Source of the DNA: Brevibacillus gelatini
GTDB taxonomy: Bacteria; Bacillota; Bacilli; Brevibacillales; Brevibacillaceae
Direction: 5' to 3'
DNA: 64,000 nucleotides
Assembly: GCF_003710935.1 (NCBI RefSeq)
Contig: NZ_RHHS01000006.1
Coordinates: 26,548 to 90,547, forward strand
Position 1 is the first letter of the stretch. Each line of letters begins with the position of its first letter. The notes beneath the pieces are model-generated. The model searched no databases. It had not been told where the DNA came from and saw only the letters and a program-made list of their open reading frames with translations. A program made the position numbers and the translations under genes. Positions 35,051-44,090 of this stretch are shown one piece after another.

Positions 35051-36088
35051 ATGCGTATCATGAAGTTACCAATCCTGCTCGTCTTTTTGTCTGCCATGCT
35101 TCTGTTGGCAGCGTGCGGGAACGGAGGGACTGCTACTCAAAACGCCCAATCCGGTTCCGGGCAGGCACAGCCGGCGGCATCTGCGCAGCCAGAGGCGGAC
35201 AAGGCAGGGGAAGAAAAAGTGCGCACGGTCAAGCACTTGATGGGAGAAACGACAATCAAAGGCGTTCCCAAGCGCGTTGTCGCTCTGGAATGGAGCAGCG
35301 CTGAGCATGTTCTGGCTCTCGGCATGCAGCCTGTAGGTATTGCCGATATTCCCAATATGAAAAAGTGGGTCAAGCTCCCTGTAGAAATTGCTCCGGATGT
35401 AGCGGACGTGGGCAGCCGCGTCGCGCCAAACCTGGAATCGATCATGCTGCTCAAGCCTGACCTCATTATCGGCATGAAGCGCAACGTGGAAGCAAACTAC
35501 GACGAACTGAGCAAAATCGCGCCGACCATCGCGTTTGATGCCTATCCGCAAGAGGACCAGGGCGATCAATATACCCGAATGATTGAGACTTTTAAAGAAA
35601 TTGCCGATATTTTGGGAAAAAATGCGGAAGCAGAAAATGTGCTGAAAGAGCTCGACAAAACTTATGCAGAAGCAAAAGAGCGAATCGTCAAAGCTGGCAT
35701 GGACAAAACGCCAATCGTCCTCGCTATGGGTTACAGCAACCAGAACGCAGTAGAATTCCGTCTGTCCACAGACAACTCTACTGCGATCCAGATTTTGAAC
35801 CGCGTCGGACTGACCAACGCTTACAAACCTAAAAAGTTTGAGCCAAACGGAATGACGACGACAGACGTGGAGGCACTTCCTGCGCTCCAGGATGCCAACT
35901 TCCTGCACATCATTCAGGAGGATGACAACGTCATCGAGAACCAGTTGAAAAACAATCCGGTTTGGAACGGCCTCAAATTTGTCAAAGAAAATCGCATTTA
36001 CGCATTGGGCGGCGACATGTGGCCATACGGCGGTCCTTTGTCCGCACAGCTCATGGCGAAAAAAGCTGCTGATCTGCTGGCGAAATGA
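35051..36088 (+). CDS. Iron-siderophore ABC transporter substrate-binding lipoprotein
   Basis: A 345-aa lipoprotein: the signal peptide ends LLLAACGN with the lipid-carrying cysteine at position 22, followed by a disordered Gln/Ala-rich linker. The rest is a class III periplasmic-binding fold (FecB/BtuF type): RVVALEWSSAEHVLALGMQPVG, LESIMLLKPDLIIGMK, then the long connecting helix and a second lobe ending GPLSAQLMAKKAADLLAK. It captures ferric siderophores at the cell surface for the fused permease encoded next, whose start overlaps this stop. The ATG at 35051 follows GGGGGAG; an upstream in-frame ATG lies within the Fur box and is not used. Fur-controlled. Similar to YfiY/FecB of Bacilli. 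Confidence 0.92.
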   Translation: MRIMKLPILLVFLSAMLLLAACGNGGTATQNAQSGSGQAQPAASAQPEADKAGEEKVRTVKHLMGETTIKGVPKRVVALEWSSAEHVLALGMQPVGIADIPNMKKWVKLPVEIAPDVADVGSRVAPNLESIMLLKPDLIIGMKRNVEANYDELSKIAPTIAFDAYPQEDQGDQYTRMIETFKEIADILGKNAEAENVLKELDKTYAEAKERIVKAGMDKTPIVLAMGYSNQNAVEFRLSTDNSTAIQILNRVGLTNAYKPKKFEPNGMTTTDVEALPALQDANFLHIIQEDDNVIENQLKNNPVWNGLKFVKENRIYALGGDMWPYGGPLSAQLMAKKAADLLAK

Positions 36089-38181
36089 GTCTGGCCAAGC
36101 GTGAAAGCCATGTCCCAAGCGGCATCCATCAAGCCCCTTCTTCTTCAGGAGGAGGCTTGCGGCCGTTATGGATGCTGCTTGGCGGCCTTGTGCTCTTGGT
36201 GCTGCTCACGTTTGTCAGCCTGACACAAGGACTGGCTGACATCTCGGTCCGTACTGTGATCGAAGCGATCCTCTCTCCACAAGAGATAGCCGACCATCAA
36301 ATGATTCACGGCGTCCGTCTGCCGAGAACAGTGATGGGGCTGTTATCGGGCGCGGCTTTGGCGGTTGCAGGCGCGATCATGCAAACCGTGACGCGAAATC
36401 CGCTTGCTTCGGAAACGACGCTTGGCGTCAATGCCGGAGCCTACTTGTTTGTCGTCTTTGGAATGGTTTTTTGGCCGGCAATCTTGCACCAGTACCCGCT
36501 GCCATTTGCCATGGCGGGAGGGATCATGGCTGCTGCTGCCGTTTACTACATGGCGGGCGGGCGCAAAGGAACGCCTGTGCGCGTTGCTTTGTCCGGGATG
36601 ATCGTGACCCTCGTGTTTTCTTCGCTGACCAGTGCCATTATTTTGTTTCATGAAGAAACGACACAAGGGATCTTCATCTGGGGTTCAGGCTCATTGAAGC
36701 AAAACGACTGGACAGGTGTGCAGTTCAGTTGGCCGCTGATCTTGCTCGGGGTATTCGCAAGCTGCCTGATGGCCAGACAGCTTGACGTGCTCAGCTTTAA
36801 CGAGGAAACAGCGCAGTCGCTTGGGCAAAAGGTCGGCAAAACGCGGCTTGTCGCCATGCTCATCGCGATTTTGATTACGTCTGTCAGCGTCAGCGTAGTC
36901 GGGCCGATCGGCTTTATCGGGCTGGTGGCACCGCATCTGGTGCGGCTCAGCGGGCTGACAAGACACATTTGGCTGTTGCCGATCAGTGCGATCTGGGGGG
37001 CGGCACTGCTCGTTGCCTCTGACACGATCTCACGCACGTTTATCAATGCGTACGGCGAGCTGCCTGCAGGTGCGATTACGGCAGCGATTGGCGGGCCGTG
37101 GCTGATCTGGCTGGCGATGCGGGTATCCCGCAAGCTGAGCGGAGGCACGGGTTCCGGGGCGCAGACCTCGATGAGCGTAGGCGGCTGGCAGCGCAAAGTT
37201 CCGTATCCGGTCGTCATTATTATGTTGTGCGTGCTGCTCGTCCTCGTCTGGATGTCCGGCCTGGCAATCGGGAATCTGTACTTGCCTTGGGCGGAAATCA
37301 TCGCTGTTTTCCTGGGGCAAGGAAACGAGATGTACAGCCAGCTTCTGTTCGAGCTGCGGATGCCGCGGCTGTTGACCGCGATGCTGGCGGGTGTGGCCTT
37401 GGCGATCAGCGGCAGCCTCATGCAAAGCGCCGTGCGCAACCCGCTCGCTGATCCGCAAATTGTCGGGGTGACCAGCGGCGCGGGCGTGGGAGCCATCCTC
37501 TTGCTGCTCGTGTTCCCGCCGTTTTCCGCGTGGATGCCGCTCGGAGCCATGCTCGGAGGGATTGTCTCCGCAACGATTGTGTATGCGGTGTCGTGGCGGA
37601 GAGGCTTGAACCCGATCATTCTCACGCTGGTCGGGATCGCGGTTGCCGCAGCAGGTGCCGCTTTCATCAATATATTGATCGTAAAAGCACAGCTTTTGGC
37701 CGCACCAGCGCTCGCCTGGATGGCAGGCAGCACCTACGGACGTGGCTGGACGGAAATAAGCCGGCTGCTGCCTGCGGTCATCGTGCTGGCTCCGCTGGCG
37801 TGGTGGCTGGGGCGGCGTGTGGATCTGCTCGCTTTTAACGATGAAAGCTCGATTGGCTTGGGCTTGCAGGTTCGCCGGACGCGCCTTGCTGTAGCGGTCA
37901 TTGCCGTTTTGCTTGCTTCCGTGGCTGTTGCCAGCGTCGGGGCTGTAGGGTTTATCGGCTTGCTCGCGCCGCATGCGGCACGCTTGCTGGTCGGGGCGCA
38001 CCACCGCAGAGCGGTCGTCGTCTCTGCCCTGTTGGGCGCGGTTCTCTTGGCCGCTTCCGACTTAATCGGGAGAGTCGTGATGATTCCAAAAGACATCCCG
38101 TCAGGCATTGTGGTCGCGCTGTTGGGGGCGCCGTATTTGTTCCTGCTGATGTTCCGCGCGGCAAAAGTACGACAATCGTAG
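36085..38181 (+). CDS. Fused iron-siderophore permease (two FecCD domains)
   Basis: A 698-aa permease in which two FecCD-type domains of about 330 residues each are joined, as in E. coli FhuB, instead of the two separate genes usual in Bacilli. The first half has RLPRTVMGLLSGAALAVAGA and GFIGLVAPHLVRL; the second half repeats RMPRLLTAMLAGVALAISGS and GFIGLLAPHAARLLVGAHHR. About 18-20 helices in all. It overlaps the binding-protein gene by four bases, forming one Fur-regulated operon. No ATPase gene follows, so it must share one encoded elsewhere, as is common for siderophore importers in Bacillus (YusV/FhuC). Confidence 0.93.
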   Translation: MSLAKRESHVPSGIHQAPSSSGGGLRPLWMLLGGLVLLVLLTFVSLTQGLADISVRTVIEAILSPQEIADHQMIHGVRLPRTVMGLLSGAALAVAGAIMQTVTRNPLASETTLGVNAGAYLFVVFGMVFWPAILHQYPLPFAMAGGIMAAAAVYYMAGGRKGTPVRVALSGMIVTLVFSSLTSAIILFHEETTQGIFIWGSGSLKQNDWTGVQFSWPLILLGVFASCLMARQLDVLSFNEETAQSLGQKVGKTRLVAMLIAILITSVSVSVVGPIGFIGLVAPHLVRLSGLTRHIWLLPISAIWGAALLVASDTISRTFINAYGELPAGAITAAIGGPWLIWLAMRVSRKLSGGTGSGAQTSMSVGGWQRKVPYPVVIIMLCVLLVLVWMSGLAIGNLYLPWAEIIAVFLGQGNEMYSQLLFELRMPRLLTAMLAGVALAISGSLMQSAVRNPLADPQIVGVTSGAGVGAILLLLVFPPFSAWMPLGAMLGGIVSATIVYAVSWRRGLNPIILTLVGIAVAAAGAAFINILIVKAQLLAAPALAWMAGSTYGRGWTEISRLLPAVIVLAPLAWWLGRRVDLLAFNDESSIGLGLQVRRTRLAVAVIAVLLASVAVASVGAVGFIGLLAPHAARLLVGAHHRRAVVVSALLGAVLLAASDLIGRVVMIPKDIPSGIVVALLGAPYLFLLMFRAAKVRQS

Positions 38182-38202
38182 ATACAGATTGCAACGCAAC
38201 AC

Positions 38203-38237
38203 ACAAGACCTCATCCGGGCAAGGGATGAGGTCTTGT
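38203..38237. terminator. Hairpin between convergent genes
   Basis: Perfect 14-base arms ACAAGACCTCATCC / GGATGAGGTCTTGT with a seven-base loop; no clear T-run. Confidence 0.6.
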
Positions 38238-38588
38238 GCTGTCTGCAGAGAGCGGAGAGGCGGTGGAGGTGGAGCAGCGAACCGCCGGAGTCCGGTTGTC
38301 CCGCTTCTGCTTGATCCCGAGCGCATTGGCGACGGTCGCCACAGGAGCGTAGACGTTGCCGTTATAGATGAATGGCTCCGCGCTTGTTTTCACGACCTGA
38401 TCGTTCACGACAAGCTGGATATTGGCAAACCGAGCTGTTACTTTTTGCGTGAGACTTTTGGCAAGACCGGGTGTTCCGGCCAAAAGGACGGCCGCTTCAA
38501 GGAATCCTGCGAGAAAATCGGCCCATTTTTTAAAAGAGAAAAACTCCTTTTCGATCAAATTCAATTTTGCTGTTTCTTTTTTTCTCAT
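38211..38588 (-). CDS. Copper amine oxidase N-domain-like protein, probably truncated
   Basis: The 125-aa frame starts MRKKETAKLNLIEKEFFSFK with a hydrophobic stretch (FLAGFLEAAVLLAGT) that may be a signal or anchor. Residues 48-92 (TARFANIQLVVNDQVVKTSA, EPFIYNGNVYAPVATVANALG) match the extracellular Cu_amine_oxidN1 domain found in many Brevibacillus and Paenibacillus surface proteins. After that, sequence character changes (serine/proline-rich) and the frame runs into the terminator hairpin, suggesting that a frameshift has cut off the normal end. No good ribosome binding site precedes the ATG. It may be a decaying gene. Confidence 0.5.
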   Translation of the reverse strand: MRKKETAKLNLIEKEFFSFKKWADFLAGFLEAAVLLAGTPGLAKSLTQKVTARFANIQLVVNDQVVKTSAEPFIYNGNVYAPVATVANALGIKQKRDNRTPAVRCSTSTASPLSADSTRPHPLPG

Positions 38589-38760
38589 ACAGCAGGAAAA
38601 TATTTCTCATAAGCCCTGGAAAGGAAAAAAACGGGAGTGCGATGTGTGAAATTTCGAACAAGTGCCTAGGATGCCATTATCCGCTAATGCCCGGCTAATC
38701 CAGACAGGCGGTACAAGCATTCTCCGGCCCGTGGCTGTAGAGATAGAGGAGGAGAGAAAC

Positions 38761-39495
38761 ATGGTGAAAAAATGGCAGGAAAACGGAGTCATTCTGTATC
38801 CGAAGGCAAGCGACGTTTTTACAGACGAGAGGCTCGCTTGCTATTTCAGGCCGCTGCTCAGCTTTGCCTGTAGGCAGGACGGCAGCGCGTACACGTTTCA
38901 TTTGCTCGGGACGGATGGGTTGTACTGTGAGCGAGAGTACCGCCATGCAGAGAACAATTTTTTCGGATTTCGCTATCTGGCGGGCAAGTACGAGTTTATC
39001 GGCGATCTGGGCGTGTTTGGCGGGGGCAACGTAGAGGAGGTCTACGCTCTATTGCAGGCCGATTTTGCGAAAAACAAGGAAGCATACTGGAAAGAGAAAG
39101 TGACGGTGGAGGCATACAAGGAGCGGCTCATTGACGAGTTGGCGGAGGTGGCCGATTTTGACGTGGACTACTATGCCGAAGCGTTCTACAGCTATGAGTT
39201 TACGAAATACCATTATGAGCGGACAGGCGAATTCCGCCATGTCTCCGAACTGACCGAAGGCTGTGACCATGACGACTCGCCTGTGCTGATCGACCAGGAG
39301 ACGGCGCAGGAGCTGAGCGAAGAGTTTTTCCTGAACCTGCAATGGAACGTCAAGTACGATTACGGAATCGACAAAAGCATGGTGTGCGCAGCGACCGAAC
39401 GCTTTCGCTTCATGTCCGTGTTCGGCGGCGGGATGGTATTTGCCCTGTGGAAGCCGCAGGAGCAGACGGTTTATTTGTTGGAGTATTTTTCGTGA
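38761..39495 (+). CDS. Hypothetical protein, 244 aa
   Basis: A soluble, acidic protein without signal peptide. The start is set at ATG 38761 by GAGGAGGAGAG seven bases upstream; the frame is open for 33 codons before it, but that part does not look like protein. Residues 20-75 resemble alternating strands (LACYFRPLLSFACRQDG, YTFHLLGTDGLYCERE). The middle is helical and charged (VTVEAYKERLIDELAEVADFD), and the end is beta again (FMSVFGGGMVFALWKP, TVYLLEYFS). I cannot name a family. It lies upstream of the des operon but the DesR sites start right after it, so it is an independent unit. Confidence 0.7.
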   Translation: MVKKWQENGVILYPKASDVFTDERLACYFRPLLSFACRQDGSAYTFHLLGTDGLYCEREYRHAENNFFGFRYLAGKYEFIGDLGVFGGGNVEEVYALLQADFAKNKEAYWKEKVTVEAYKERLIDELAEVADFDVDYYAEAFYSYEFTKYHYERTGEFRHVSELTEGCDHDDSPVLIDQETAQELSEEFFLNLQWNVKYDYGIDKSMVCAATERFRFMSVFGGGMVFALWKPQEQTVYLLEYFS

Positions 39496-39499
39496 TACC

Positions 39500-39565
39500 A
39501 TGACATTTGTCATACCCTCGACTTGACGTTTATGACTACAGGGAGCAGCGCGCATTTTTTACAAT
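39500..39565 (+). promoter_or_regulatory. des promoter with tandem DesR-like sites
   Basis: ATGACATTTGTCAT (39500-39513) is a palindrome and TTGACGTTTATGAC (39523-39536) a related second site. A TACAAT -10 lies at 39560 with no good -35. The sites would centre near -65 and -42, the arrangement known for phosphorylated DesR at the B. subtilis des promoter. Confidence 0.7.
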
Positions 39566-39630
39566 AAAGATAGAAAATTGCGTCTGATGTTGCTCAAGGC
39601 ATCCGCGCGGTTCAATCGAGGAGGTACCAA

Positions 39631-40713
39631 TTGATACATCAATCGAACATCGCCCAGTTGAAAAAGAATGTGGCCCCCTTTGAAAAAACAGACACCAGGT
39701 CGAGCATTCGCCAGATGGCCAACACGATTCTTCCCCTGCTTTTGCTCTGGTATGCCGCCTATCTCAGCCTGTCCGTATCGTACTGGCTGACGCTGCCGCT
39801 GGCAATCCTGACAGCGGGCTTCGTCATCCGCACGTTCATCATTTTTCACGATTGCTGCCATCAGTCTTTTTTCAAAAGCCGCCGGGCCAATGACATTCTC
39901 GGTACAATCACGGGCGTGCTTACATGCGTTCCGTACGAACAGTGGAAGCAAAGCCATTCCATTCATCACGCGACGAGCAGCAACCTCGACAAGCGCGGTG
40001 TCGGCGACATCTGGATTTTGACCGTTGAGGAATATGTCACAGCTCCGCTTTGGCAAAAAATCGCCTATCGCATCTACCGCAATCCGTTTGTCATGTTCGG
40101 AATCGGTCCGATCTATGTGTTTGCGCTGCAGTACCGTTTCAATCGCAAGGGAGCCCGCCACAAAGAGCGGTTGAACACGTATTTGACCAATGTCCTGTTG
40201 GCTGGCCTGTATGCGCTTCTGATCTGGGCGATCGGCTGGCAAGCGTTTTTGCTTGTGCAAGGCCCCGTCTTCCTGATCTCCGGCGTGCTCGGCATTTGGC
40301 TGTTTTACGTGCAGCATCAATTCGAGGATTCGTATTTTGAAAAAGAGGAAGAATGGAGCTACGTGAAAGCCGCCGTAGAGGGCAGCTCCTACTACAAGCT
40401 GCCGGGACTGCTGCAGTGGATTACGGGAAACATCGGCTTCCACCACGTGCATCATCTGAGTCCGAAGGTGCCAAACTACCATCTGGAAAAAGCGCACAAC
40501 GAGACGCCGCCGCTGCAAATGGCGACGACGATTACGCTGTCCACCAGTCTGAAATCATTGCGCTTTCGCCTGTGGGATGAAGAGAACAAGCGCTTTGTGA
40601 GCTTCAAGGAAATCACGGAACGCAAACAGCAGCCAGTCAAGCAAATGCCGGCATCGGCTGAGGCGATCATCGACGCGCTGCACAGGAAAAAAGCCGGTCT
40701 GGAAGGAAAATAA
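39631..40713 (+). CDS. des: Acyl-lipid fatty acid desaturase
   Basis: A 360-aa membrane-bound di-iron desaturase that introduces a cis double bond (delta-5 in B. subtilis) into acyl chains of existing phospholipids, restoring fluidity after a temperature drop. The three histidine boxes are intact: HDCCH, HSIHH and HHVHH. Hydrophobic helices lie between boxes one and two and at about residues 185-240. The TTG start is supported by GAGGAGGT six bases upstream. It is followed by desK and desR, the same order as in B. subtilis, and has DesR-like sites in its promoter, so cold induction is expected. Confidence 0.95.
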   Translation: MIHQSNIAQLKKNVAPFEKTDTRSSIRQMANTILPLLLLWYAAYLSLSVSYWLTLPLAILTAGFVIRTFIIFHDCCHQSFFKSRRANDILGTITGVLTCVPYEQWKQSHSIHHATSSNLDKRGVGDIWILTVEEYVTAPLWQKIAYRIYRNPFVMFGIGPIYVFALQYRFNRKGARHKERLNTYLTNVLLAGLYALLIWAIGWQAFLLVQGPVFLISGVLGIWLFYVQHQFEDSYFEKEEEWSYVKAAVEGSSYYKLPGLLQWITGNIGFHHVHHLSPKVPNYHLEKAHNETPPLQMATTITLSTSLKSLRFRLWDEENKRFVSFKEITERKQQPVKQMPASAEAIIDALHRKKAGLEGK

Positions 40714-40780
40714 GCCTGCCCGAATCCCCTGCATTCCGATACACTGAGAAGTAGTGGCCAACAAAAAAAGGTGGGCATCC

Positions 40781-41917
40781 ATGCAAAAGTGGTATCACAT
40801 TCTCCATAAAAATACGGGCCTGAGTCCGTATGTGTGGGTTGTTTTCTACATCCTGCCGTTTTACTTCATCTTTCGCTCGTCTTCCACGTACGAAGTTGTG
40901 AGCGGAATCGCGATGATTATTCTGTTTTTCGTTTGCTACGTCCTGGCGTTTCTTGCGAAGGGCTGGCTGATCTACTTTTGGACCAGTTTGCAGATCGTGA
41001 TCTCGATTGCGATGACGGTCATGTTCGGCTATGTGTACTTCTCGCTGTTTCTGGCGTTTTTCATCGGCAATATCCAGAACAAGATCGGCTTCATCACCTT
41101 GTACACGATTCATTTGACGAGTACCGTCGTGACGATCAACATGGGCTTTCTTTCGGGAAACGCGCAGTTTTTCAGCCAGCTGCCGTTTGTGCTCGTCAGC
41201 CTGATCGCCGTCATTTTGCTGCCGGTGACGACGTACAACCGGAACAAACGGGAAAAGCTGCAAGGCGAGCTGAACCACGCGAACAGGCGAATCTCCGAGC
41301 TGGTCAAGCTGGAGGAACGGCAGCGCATCGCCCGCGACCTGCACGATACGCTGGGGCAAAAGCTGTCCTTGATCGGGCTGAAAAGTGATCTGGCCCGCAA
41401 GCTGATCGAGAAAAACCCTGCCCGCGCGCAGACCGAGCTGGAGGAAATCAGGCAGACAGCCCGGAGCGCCTTGAAGGAAGTGCGGGAAATGGTGACAGAG
41501 ATGCGGGGGACGCGGCTTACGGAGGAAATGTTTCGCATCAAGCAAATTTTCAAGGCGGCGGAAATCGACTTTTCCCTGGAAGGCGATCCGGATTTGCAGC
41601 ACACCTCCCTGATGGCGGAAAACGTGCTCAGCATGTGTCTCAAGGAGGCCGTCACCAACGTCGTCAAGCACAGCAACGCCACGGCATGCTCCATTGTCAT
41701 CGAGCCTGCCCGGACCGATCTGATCGTGCGTGTCATCGACAACGGCCGCGGGATGGCAGAAGGAGCCGCCTGCCGGGGGAACGGGCTGCGCGGGATGCGC
41801 GAGCGTCTGGAATTTGTCAACGGCAGCATGGATATTCAGTCGTCGGAGTCTGGCACCCAGGTTGTGTTTCGGGTGCCGAATGCCTTCCAACAACCGGAAA
41901 AGGAGGCGGGAACATGA
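40781..41917 (+). CDS. desK: Thermosensor histidine kinase DesK
   Basis: A 378-aa sensor kinase closely resembling B. subtilis DesK. Five hydrophobic segments in residues 15-150 sense membrane order, then a coiled coil (KLQGELNHANRRISELVKL) connects to the HisKA_3 domain with the phospho-acceptor H188 in RDLHDTLGQKLSLIGLKSDL, the same residue number as in the B. subtilis protein. The ATPase domain has N-box KEAVTNVVKHS and G-boxes DNGRGM and GLRGMRERLEF. AAAGGTGG precedes ATG 40781; a GTG 27 bases earlier is less likely. At low temperature it phosphorylates DesR; in fluid membranes it acts as phosphatase. Its stop overlaps desR. Confidence 0.95.
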   Translation: MQKWYHILHKNTGLSPYVWVVFYILPFYFIFRSSSTYEVVSGIAMIILFFVCYVLAFLAKGWLIYFWTSLQIVISIAMTVMFGYVYFSLFLAFFIGNIQNKIGFITLYTIHLTSTVVTINMGFLSGNAQFFSQLPFVLVSLIAVILLPVTTYNRNKREKLQGELNHANRRISELVKLEERQRIARDLHDTLGQKLSLIGLKSDLARKLIEKNPARAQTELEEIRQTARSALKEVREMVTEMRGTRLTEEMFRIKQIFKAAEIDFSLEGDPDLQHTSLMAENVLSMCLKEAVTNVVKHSNATACSIVIEPARTDLIVRVIDNGRGMAEGAACRGNGLRGMRERLEFVNGSMDIQSSESGTQVVFRVPNAFQQPEKEAGT

Positions 41918-42513
41918 TTCGCATCGTCATTGCAGAGGATCAGCGGATGCTGCTTGGCGCTCTGGCTTCGCTGCTCGATCTGGAAGAAGATATGCAGGTC
42001 GTCGGGAGAGCAGGCAACGGCGAGGATGCCGTCAAGCTGGTGCATTTGCACAAGCCCGACATTTGCATCATGGATATCGAGATGCCTGTGAAAAGCGGGC
42101 TGGATGCCGCAGAGGAACTGAAAGGCAGCGGCTGCAAGGTGATGATCCTGACCACCTTTGCCCGTCCCGGCTACTTCGAGCGGGCGCTGAAGGCCGGAGT
42201 ACACGGCTATCTGCTCAAGGACAGCCCCAGCGAGGAGCTGGCGAGCTCCATACGCAGCATCATGGCGGGCAAGCGGATTTACGCCCCGGAGCTGGTGGAT
42301 GAGGCATACGGGCAGGAAAATCCGTTGACAGAGCGGGAAAAGGAAGTGCTGCTGCTGATCGCGGACGGCAAAAACACAAAGGAAATCGCCAGCCAGCTGT
42401 TCATCACGACGGGCACTGTGCGCAACTACATTTCCGTCATTCTCGACAAGCTAGGCGTGAGCAACCGGATCGAGGCGATCATGCGGTTCAAGGAAAAAGG
42501 CTGGTTCAAGTAG
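41914..42513 (+). CDS. desR: Response regulator DesR
   Basis: A 199-aa NarL-type regulator. The receiver domain has acidic pocket residues in VIAEDQRM, the phosphorylation site D54 (CIMDIEMPVKSG) and the lysine in YLLKDSPSEE. The C-terminal LuxR-type helix-turn-helix reads PLTEREKEVLLLIADGKNTK and GTVRNYISVILDKLG. It activates des by binding tandem sites, which are visible at 39500-39536. The ATG lies inside the desK stop and is preceded by AGGAGG, so kinase and regulator are made together. A bidirectional terminator ends the operon. Confidence 0.96.
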   Translation: MIRIVIAEDQRMLLGALASLLDLEEDMQVVGRAGNGEDAVKLVHLHKPDICIMDIEMPVKSGLDAAEELKGSGCKVMILTTFARPGYFERALKAGVHGYLLKDSPSEELASSIRSIMAGKRIYAPELVDEAYGQENPLTEREKEVLLLIADGKNTKEIASQLFITTGTVRNYISVILDKLGVSNRIEAIMRFKEKGWFK

Positions 42514-42530
42514 TCAAGCAGTAAAATGAA

Positions 42531-42566
42531 AAAGCCTCTCCCGCAAAAAAAATAGGGAGAGGCTTT
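42531..42566. terminator. Bidirectional terminator after desR
   Basis: AAAGCCTCTCCC / GGGAGAGGCTTT arms, 12 bases each, loop of 12. It serves desR and, on the other strand, the DUF805 gene. Confidence 0.85.
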
Positions 42567-42572
42567 CGCGTG

Positions 42573-42932
42573 TTACGCTGACAGGCTTCCTTCTGTTTTC
42601 GGATTTGGACCGTAGTCGTTATCCGGGGCGCTATCCTGGCACAAGAACACAAGCAGGATGATTGAACCGATTAGTGGAATCAGCCCGATCAGAATCCACC
42701 AGCCGCTTCTTCCTGTATCGTGCATGCGACGGACAAATACACCCAGACCCGGCAGCATGACAGCCAGCGAGTAGAGCGTACTCAAGGATTGCGGCAGACC
42801 AATCAAGGATTCGATGATTACGAGAATCAATGAAATGATGACACTGAACAAGGTAAACATCCAATACTCTTTGCGTCTGGCGCGACCGCTGAAATTGACA
42901 TAGTTTTTCAATACTTTCACATACCACTCCAT
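42573..42932 (-). CDS. DUF805 family membrane protein
   Basis: A 119-aa protein with the DUF805 signature: NYVNFSGRARRKEYWMFTLF at the start, then three or four membrane helices and the motif GVFVRRMHDTGRSGWWIL, ending with a short polar tail containing DNDYGPNP. The function of the family is not established; it sits in the cytoplasmic membrane. AAAGGAG lies eleven bases before the ATG. It is monocistronic and convergent with desR. Confidence 0.9.
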   Translation of the reverse strand: MEWYVKVLKNYVNFSGRARRKEYWMFTLFSVIISLILVIIESLIGLPQSLSTLYSLAVMLPGLGVFVRRMHDTGRSGWWILIGLIPLIGSIILLVFLCQDSAPDNDYGPNPKTEGSLSA

Positions 42933-43183
42933 GTCCTCACTCTCCTTTCTATTAAAAATTAGTATGCAATCCTATTCTAGCATCGTTTTCCAAAAGATAG
43001 TAAGAAAAAAGACGGATCCATCGCTTTTTGGTACTTTTGCATCAGGTGTGAATGAGCAAAAAGTAATAGCTAATGATGCTGGATCATTTTTCTGTATGTC
43101 TCATTTTTTTGCCCGGAATGGGCACCATGAAAAAAGGAAAACCATGGCGAAAGACTCACTCATCACAGAGGAGGACAAGCGAC

Positions 43184-43996
43184 TTGGAATCGACGAAAGA
43201 TCAACACATAACTTTGCACGGCTTCAACAACTTGACGAAAACGCTCAGCTTCAACATGTACGACATTTGCTACACCAAAACGAAAGCGGAGCGAAAGGCG
43301 TATATTGAATACATAGATGAGCAGTACAACGCTGCCCGACTGACCAGCATCCTGAAAAATGTTTCCGAGATTATCGGGGCACACGTATTGAATGTGGCGC
43401 AGCAGGACTACGTGCCGCAAGGGTCCAGCGTGACGTTTCTTGTTTCGGAAGGCCCTGTCGTGGAGGTTCCGACGGAGTCGTATGAGGAATCGCCTGGCCC
43501 GCTGCCGGAAAATGTCGTGCTGCAGCTCGACAAAAGCCACATTACGGTTCATACGTACCCGGAATATCATCCCGATGAGGAGATCAGCACGTTTCGCGCA
43601 GACATTGACGTATCGACCTGCGGCGAGATCTCCCCGTTGAAGGCGCTCAACTATTTGATCCGCTCGTTCGATACCGATCTGATGACCATTGATTACCGGG
43701 TGCGCGGCTTTACCCGCGATATTCACGGCTGCAAGCTGTTCATCGACCACGACATCAGCTCGATTCAAAACTATATTCCCGAGGAAATCAAAGAAATGTT
43801 TCATATGATCGACGTGAACGTGTACCAGGACAATATTTTCCACACCAAATGCAAGCGCAGGCAGTTCGATCTCAACAATTACCTGTTTGGCTACACAAAA
43901 GACAAGCTGACGCCCGCGGAGCAAGCGGAAATCACCAAGCGGCTGCAAATGGAGATGGACGAGATTTACTACGGAAAAAATATCATCCGCCACTAA
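43184..43996 (+). CDS. speD: S-adenosylmethionine decarboxylase proenzyme, long type
   Basis: A 270-aa pyruvoyl enzyme that makes decarboxylated AdoMet for spermidine synthesis. It belongs to the longer E. coli-like class, not the 126-residue class of B. subtilis. Self-cleavage before S118 ([15 protein letters not shown]) would create the pyruvoyl group; the following [21 protein letters not shown] holds the conserved active-site cysteine. The TTG start has GAGGAGG nine bases upstream; no ATG in frame is better placed. No other polyamine genes are adjacent. A very strong hairpin ends the gene. Confidence 0.93.
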   Translation: MESTKDQHITLHGFNNLTKTLSFNMYDICYTKTKAERKAYIEYIDEQYNAARLTSILKNVSEIIGAHVLNVAQQDYVPQGSSVTFLVSEGPVVEVPTESYEESPGPLPENVVLQLDKSHITVHTYPEYHPDEEISTFRADIDVSTCGEISPLKALNYLIRSFDTDLMTIDYRVRGFTRDIHGCKLFIDHDISSIQNYIPEEIKEMFHMIDVNVYQDNIFHTKCKRRQFDLNNYLFGYTKDKLTPAEQAEITKRLQMEMDEIYYGKNIIRH

Positions 43997-44067
43997 GGCT
44001 GCTTCCCTTGAAGCGCGGGTCCTCGCAAGATGACGAGGGCAGCGCTTCAAGAGAGGGCAGCTTTTTT
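43997..44067. terminator. Long hairpin between speD and the convergent gene
   Basis: GGCTGCTTCCCTTGAAGCGC pairs with GCGCTTCAAGAGAGGGCAGC almost fully, then six T; usable for both convergent transcripts. Confidence 0.88.
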
Positions 44068-44090
44068 CGTTCCGGCTCGATTCCATTCTG

